From JACKIC01 sp964543795 (GTDB lineage: Bacteria > Planctomycetota > UBA1135 > UBA2386), in NCBI GenBank assembly GCA_964543795.1, contig CAZIZN010000018.1, positions 1 to 64,000 of the forward strand: 64,000 nucleotides of DNA, written 5' to 3'. A program made the translations under genes and the position numbers. Shown one piece after another: positions 61,266 to 64,000 of the stretch. Below the pieces are notes generated by a model, which had not been told where the DNA came from, did no database searches, and saw only the letters and a list, made by a program, of their open reading frames with translations. The number at the start of each line of letters is the position of its first letter. Within the stretch, counting starts at the first letter, position 1.

Positions 61266-62326
61266 CGTGGATTCCTCCTGGCCTCGGCCAGCCGTTCCTG
61301 GGCGATCTCCAGCGCCACCTCCCCCGGCGGCCGCCCTGCCGCGGCCGCGCGCGCGAGCACCGCGGCCACCGTGTCGGCGATCCCGTCGATGCGCTCGGGC
61401 GGCGCAGGGAGCCCCGTGCGATGGAACGTCGCCCCGGCGATCAGCGCGCCCGCGTTGGCGACGAAGTCCGGCACCGCCACCACGCCGCGCGCGGCGAGGA
61501 CGCGGGCCGCCGCGTCCCCCGAGAAGACGTTGTTGGCGGCGCCACACACCGCGCGGGCCGGCAAGCGGCGCGCCAGGTCTTCGTCGATCACGCCGCCGAG
61601 GGCGCAGGGGGCGAACACGTCGCACGGCACGGCGGTGATGCGCTCGGCGGGCACGACCTCCGCGCCGCAGTCAGCGGCCGACGCCGCGGCGCGCGCCGCG
61701 TCGAGATCGGCGACGACGAGCCGGGCCCCCGCCGCGTGCAGCAGACGAGCGAGCGGCGCCCCCACCGCGCCGAGGCCCTGGACCGCGACACGCAGGCCCG
61801 CCAGCTCGCAGCCCAGGTGCCGGGCCAGTGCCCGCATGGCGGCGAGCACACCGCGCGCGGTGGCGAGGGCCAGGTCCCCCGCCCCGGCCGGGTCCGGCGA
61901 CGCCACGAACTGCGTCACCGCCGCGACCTCGCGCAGGTCCTCGGCGGTCGTGCCGACGTCCGGACCGGTGAAGAACCGGCCGCCGAGCCGTTCGACCTCG
62001 CCAGCCACCAGCCGGTACGCGGCGCGGCGGTCGAGCCCGTCGCGGTCGAAGATCACCGCCTTGCCGCCGCCGGCCGGCAGCCCGGCGAGCGCGCACTTCC
62101 AGGTCATCGCCCGGGCGAGCGCGACCACGTCGGCCATCCCGGTGGCCAGGTCCGGGTATCGCCAGCGGCGGATGCCGCCGTGCGCCGGGCCGGCGGAGGT
62201 GTCGTGCACCGCGATGGCCGCCAGCGCGTCGGCCCGGCGGTCGCGCACGACGAGGATCCGTTCGCAGTCGGCCGCGGCCAGGAACTCGAGGGAAGGCACC
62301 GGCTCGATTCTGGCGTCGGGACGCAT
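61262..62326 (-). CDS. Leucine/phenylalanine-type amino-acid dehydrogenase
   Basis: 354 residues from the ATG at 62326. GPAHGGIRRWRYPDLATGMADVVALARAMTWKCALAGLPAGGGKAVIFD gives the Glu/Leu/Phe/Val dehydrogenase N-domain with substrate and catalytic lysines (TWKCAL, GGGKAV). GGRFFTGPDVGTTAEDLREVAAVT follows. The Rossmann half has VAVQGLGAVGAPLARLLHAAGARLVVADLD, binding NAD(P)+. AANNVFSGD and VPDFVANAGALI complete the family pattern. It deaminates a hydrophobic amino acid to its 2-oxo acid. The gene is coupled to the thioesterase gene by an ATGA overlap. Confidence 0.9.
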   Translation of the reverse strand: MRPDARIEPVPSLEFLAAADCERILVVRDRRADALAAIAVHDTSAGPAHGGIRRWRYPDLATGMADVVALARAMTWKCALAGLPAGGGKAVIFDRDGLDRRAAYRLVAGEVERLGGRFFTGPDVGTTAEDLREVAAVTQFVASPDPAGAGDLALATARGVLAAMRALARHLGCELAGLRVAVQGLGAVGAPLARLLHAAGARLVVADLDAARAAASAADCGAEVVPAERITAVPCDVFAPCALGGVIDEDLARRLPARAVCGAANNVFSGDAAARVLAARGVVAVPDFVANAGALIAGATFHRTGLPAPPERIDGIADTVAAVLARAAAAGRPPGEVALEIAQERLAEARRNPR

Positions 62327-62367
62327 CCTGCGGAAGGATGGTGTGCGTGCCACGTCGAAGCCCCGCC

Positions 62368-63345
62368 ATGACCCGCGCCGCCCTGCTGCTCGCAGCCGCA
62401 CTCGCCGGCTGTGCCTCGTCCCCGACCACGCCGCGCGCCGAACCCGATCCCGCGGCGGAAGAACGCGAGATCGCCGCCCGCGAGGCCGAAGCGAAGCGTC
62501 GCGACTTCCGCGCCGTGCTGGTGCGACTCGACCAGGCGATCGACAGCTACGTGAATGCGCTGGCGAACCGCGGCGAGCCCCGCGCCGACAAGCAGGCCGA
62601 ACAGCTGTTCCGCTCGATCCGCGACACGGTGCTCGACCAGGGGCCGATCGTCTACGGCAAGGACGCGCACACGCCGCCCCCCGGCGCCAACTACAACCTG
62701 CTGCAGGCCGCCGCGATCGACGGCTCCGCGCCTGCCGACCAGGGCATCGCACTCGCGGCACTCGGCTTCTCGGGCGTGGCGTCGGTGATGCCGACGATCC
62801 TCGCCGGCGCGCAGCTCGCCGATCCGTTCCTGATCGATCGCGCCGTGCTCGGCCTCGCGGTGCTGCGTTCGCCCGACACGCCGCCGGGCGTGATCGCGCG
62901 CATCGCCGAGAACCCCACCCATCCCGAGGACGGCCGCGTCCAGGCGGCCTGGGCGCTCTACCAGCTGCAGGGCGCCGTCAGCGATCAGGCGCCCTACGTC
63001 GCGATCTGGCGGCGGTTCCTGACCGAGAAGCGCGACGATCTGCCCCCCGGCGTGCTGCTGTCGGCGATCCGCGGCCTCGGCTTCGCGCGCGACGCCGCGA
63101 ACAGCGACCTCGCGGCCGCCTTCCTGACGCACCCGGTGCCGCGCCTGCGCATGGCCAGCTGCATCGCCCTCGCGCGCATGAACGCCCAGGACCGCGCCGG
63201 CGAGCTCATCGAACTGCTCGGCCCCCGCGAGAGCGTGCAGAACGTGCGCCTGCACGCGCGCAAGGCGCTCGCGGACCTTGCCGGCGGCACCGACCACGGG
63301 TACGACGTCGCGGCGTGGCGCAAGACGTTCGATCGCGGTCGCTGA
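62368..63345 (+). CDS. Lipoprotein with HEAT-like repeats
   Basis: 325 residues from the ATG at 62368 (MTRAALLLAAALAGCASS), with a clear lipobox at AGC. A charged helix (AAEEREIAAREAEAKRRDF) precedes helical repeats of about 35 residues: QGIALAALGFSGVASVMPTILAGAQLADPFLIDRAVLGLAVL, VQAAWALYQLQGAVSDQAPYVAIWRRFL, RLRMASCIALARMNAQDRAGELIELLG, VQNVRLHARKALADLAGG. No catalytic motif is seen, so it is a probable binding scaffold in the envelope. It is divergent from the dehydrogenase gene with 41 bp between starts. An alternative start at 62338 would place ten residues before the signal. Confidence 0.75.
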   Translation: MTRAALLLAAALAGCASSPTTPRAEPDPAAEEREIAAREAEAKRRDFRAVLVRLDQAIDSYVNALANRGEPRADKQAEQLFRSIRDTVLDQGPIVYGKDAHTPPPGANYNLLQAAAIDGSAPADQGIALAALGFSGVASVMPTILAGAQLADPFLIDRAVLGLAVLRSPDTPPGVIARIAENPTHPEDGRVQAAWALYQLQGAVSDQAPYVAIWRRFLTEKRDDLPPGVLLSAIRGLGFARDAANSDLAAAFLTHPVPRLRMASCIALARMNAQDRAGELIELLGPRESVQNVRLHARKALADLAGGTDHGYDVAAWRKTFDRGR

Positions 63346-63350
63346 GGACC

Positions 63351-64000
63351 TTGCCGCGCCGGGCATCCGCGACGCTGGTGGGGCTCCTGGCCGCCTGCGG
63401 CGGCGAGACCGGCCCGCGCGCCGTGGACACCGCGGCGATCGCACCGTCCGCCATCGCCGGGGCCGTCGTCGACGAGTGCCATGCGCCGCTGCGCGGCCGC
63501 ATGGACCGCATCGCGGTCGAATGCGCACTGCCCGACGGCGGCAGCGTGCGCGTCTTCGCGCAGCTGCCCGACCGCGTGCGAACCACGGGCGTCGGCGGCT
63601 CGCTGCTGCTGGTCGGCGACGAGTCGTGGCGCATCGACGAGGGCCGCAGCGAACGCACGGACGCGGCCACGCACGCGTGGCTCGGCCGCCTGCGTACGCT
63701 CGTCGACGCCGCCGCGCTCGGCCCGCTGCATCGGGCCGCCGGGACTGGAGTCGCCGGGGGGACGACCGTCGCCGAACGGCGCGGCCCGGACACGTTCGTA
63801 CTGACGCCGCCCGACGGCGGGTCGTTCGAACTGCAGCTCGAGGCGGGCACGCTGCGGCCCCGCGCGCTGCGCAGTGCACACCATGCGGTCGAGTTCACCG
63901 CTTGGCTGCGCACGAGCGCGACCTGGATGGTGCAGAAGGCGCGGCTCGACGGGTTGGGCGAATGCAGCCTGCGGTTCGACCTCGCCGACCTCGTCTGGGA
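63351..64000 (+). CDS. Lipoprotein gene, 3' end beyond the window
   Basis: A frame stays open from a TTG at 63351, with GAGG 5 bp upstream and 5 bp after the previous stop, to the window edge. It begins LPRRASATLVGLLAACGGE, a lipobox (LAAC). The mature part, AVVDECHAPLRGRMDRIAVECALPDGGSVRVFAQLPDRVR, then SLLLVGDESWRIDEG and later DTFVLTPPDGGSFELQLEAGTLRPRALR, is beta-rich with a Cys pair. No family recognised. It looks co-transcribed with the HEAT-type lipoprotein. At least 216 codons are present. Confidence 0.55.
   Translation, partial: MPRRASATLVGLLAACGGETGPRAVDTAAIAPSAIAGAVVDECHAPLRGRMDRIAVECALPDGGSVRVFAQLPDRVRTTGVGGSLLLVGDESWRIDEGRSERTDAATHAWLGRLRTLVDAAALGPLHRAAGTGVAGGTTVAERRGPDTFVLTPPDGGSFELQLEAGTLRPRALRSAHHAVEFTAWLRTSATWMVQKARLDGLGECSLRFDLADLVW

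Noticed and set aside
1..64000. CRISPR arrays, tRNA or rRNA genes
   Set aside because: No regularly spaced repeats, no cloverleaf with TTCGA-type loop in intergenic DNA, and no rRNA-like stretch were seen.

Overview
The window is a very GC-rich chromosomal segment that most resembles a member of the Planctomycetota. This is inferred from gene content, not from a marker gene. The signs are many secreted proteins of unknown function with HEAT repeats, kelch repeats or beta-helical regions, a DUF6288-type protein, an ECF-type sigma factor overlapping a membrane Ser/Thr kinase gene, a PA14/multi-haem c-type cytochrome next to a PQQ-dehydrogenase-like propeller, and the CGGPL/NIARAGR-type protease family. 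I found no rRNA, tRNA or CRISPR array.

Positions 1-5.7 kb form a decayed mobile region. It holds three fragments of IS91-family transposases, a truncated IS110-family transposase, a LysR C-terminal remnant coupled to a TerB-like membrane protein gene, a broken SRPBCC gene, and two intact-looking small genes (DUF1801, LRR-like). From 5.8 to 12.9 kb come a YgiQ-type radical SAM gene, a secreted beta-lactamase-fold hydrolase, a lipoprotein, an AlkD-like protein with a lysine-rich head, and two overlapping trypsin-like protease genes. From 13 to 30.5 kb there are secreted proteins, a soluble hybrid histidine kinase with two FixL-like PAS domains, a membrane histidine kinase/OmpR-type regulator pair, a HEAT-repeat protein, a lamin-tail protein and a tricorn-like protease.

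From 30.6 to 35.2 kb lies an RND efflux operon preceded by an unlisted 54-codon gene for a single-TM protein. From 35.2 to 49.7 kb the genes are mostly housekeeping or secreted: YaeQ, a YtxJ-type bacilliredoxin, a frameshifted GDPD, an MFS transporter, a kelch protein, a TolB-like protein, a MscK-type channel, RpiA, an M1 peptidase and a beta-helix-like protein. From 49.7 to 50.6 kb is an AbiEii-like nucleotidyltransferase with a small partner gene. From 50.8 to 60.7 kb five minus-strand genes are packed as one likely operon: sigma factor, Ser/Thr kinase, carboxypeptidase-regulatory repeat protein, PA14/multi-haem cytochrome lipoprotein and PQQ-type propeller. The window ends with a coupled amino-acid dehydrogenase/thioesterase pair and two lipoprotein genes, the last one cut by the window edge.

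The strongest non-gene signals are: (i) a tandem TTGACG-N5-TTGACA box with 11-bp period upstream of the two-component operon and again upstream of the next gene, a candidate site for the encoded OmpR-type regulator; (ii) a dispersed intergenic palindromic repeat that occurs as single copies and once as a 110-bp inverted doublet resembling a REPIN; (iii) a C-terminal module apparently shared by three otherwise unrelated secreted proteins.
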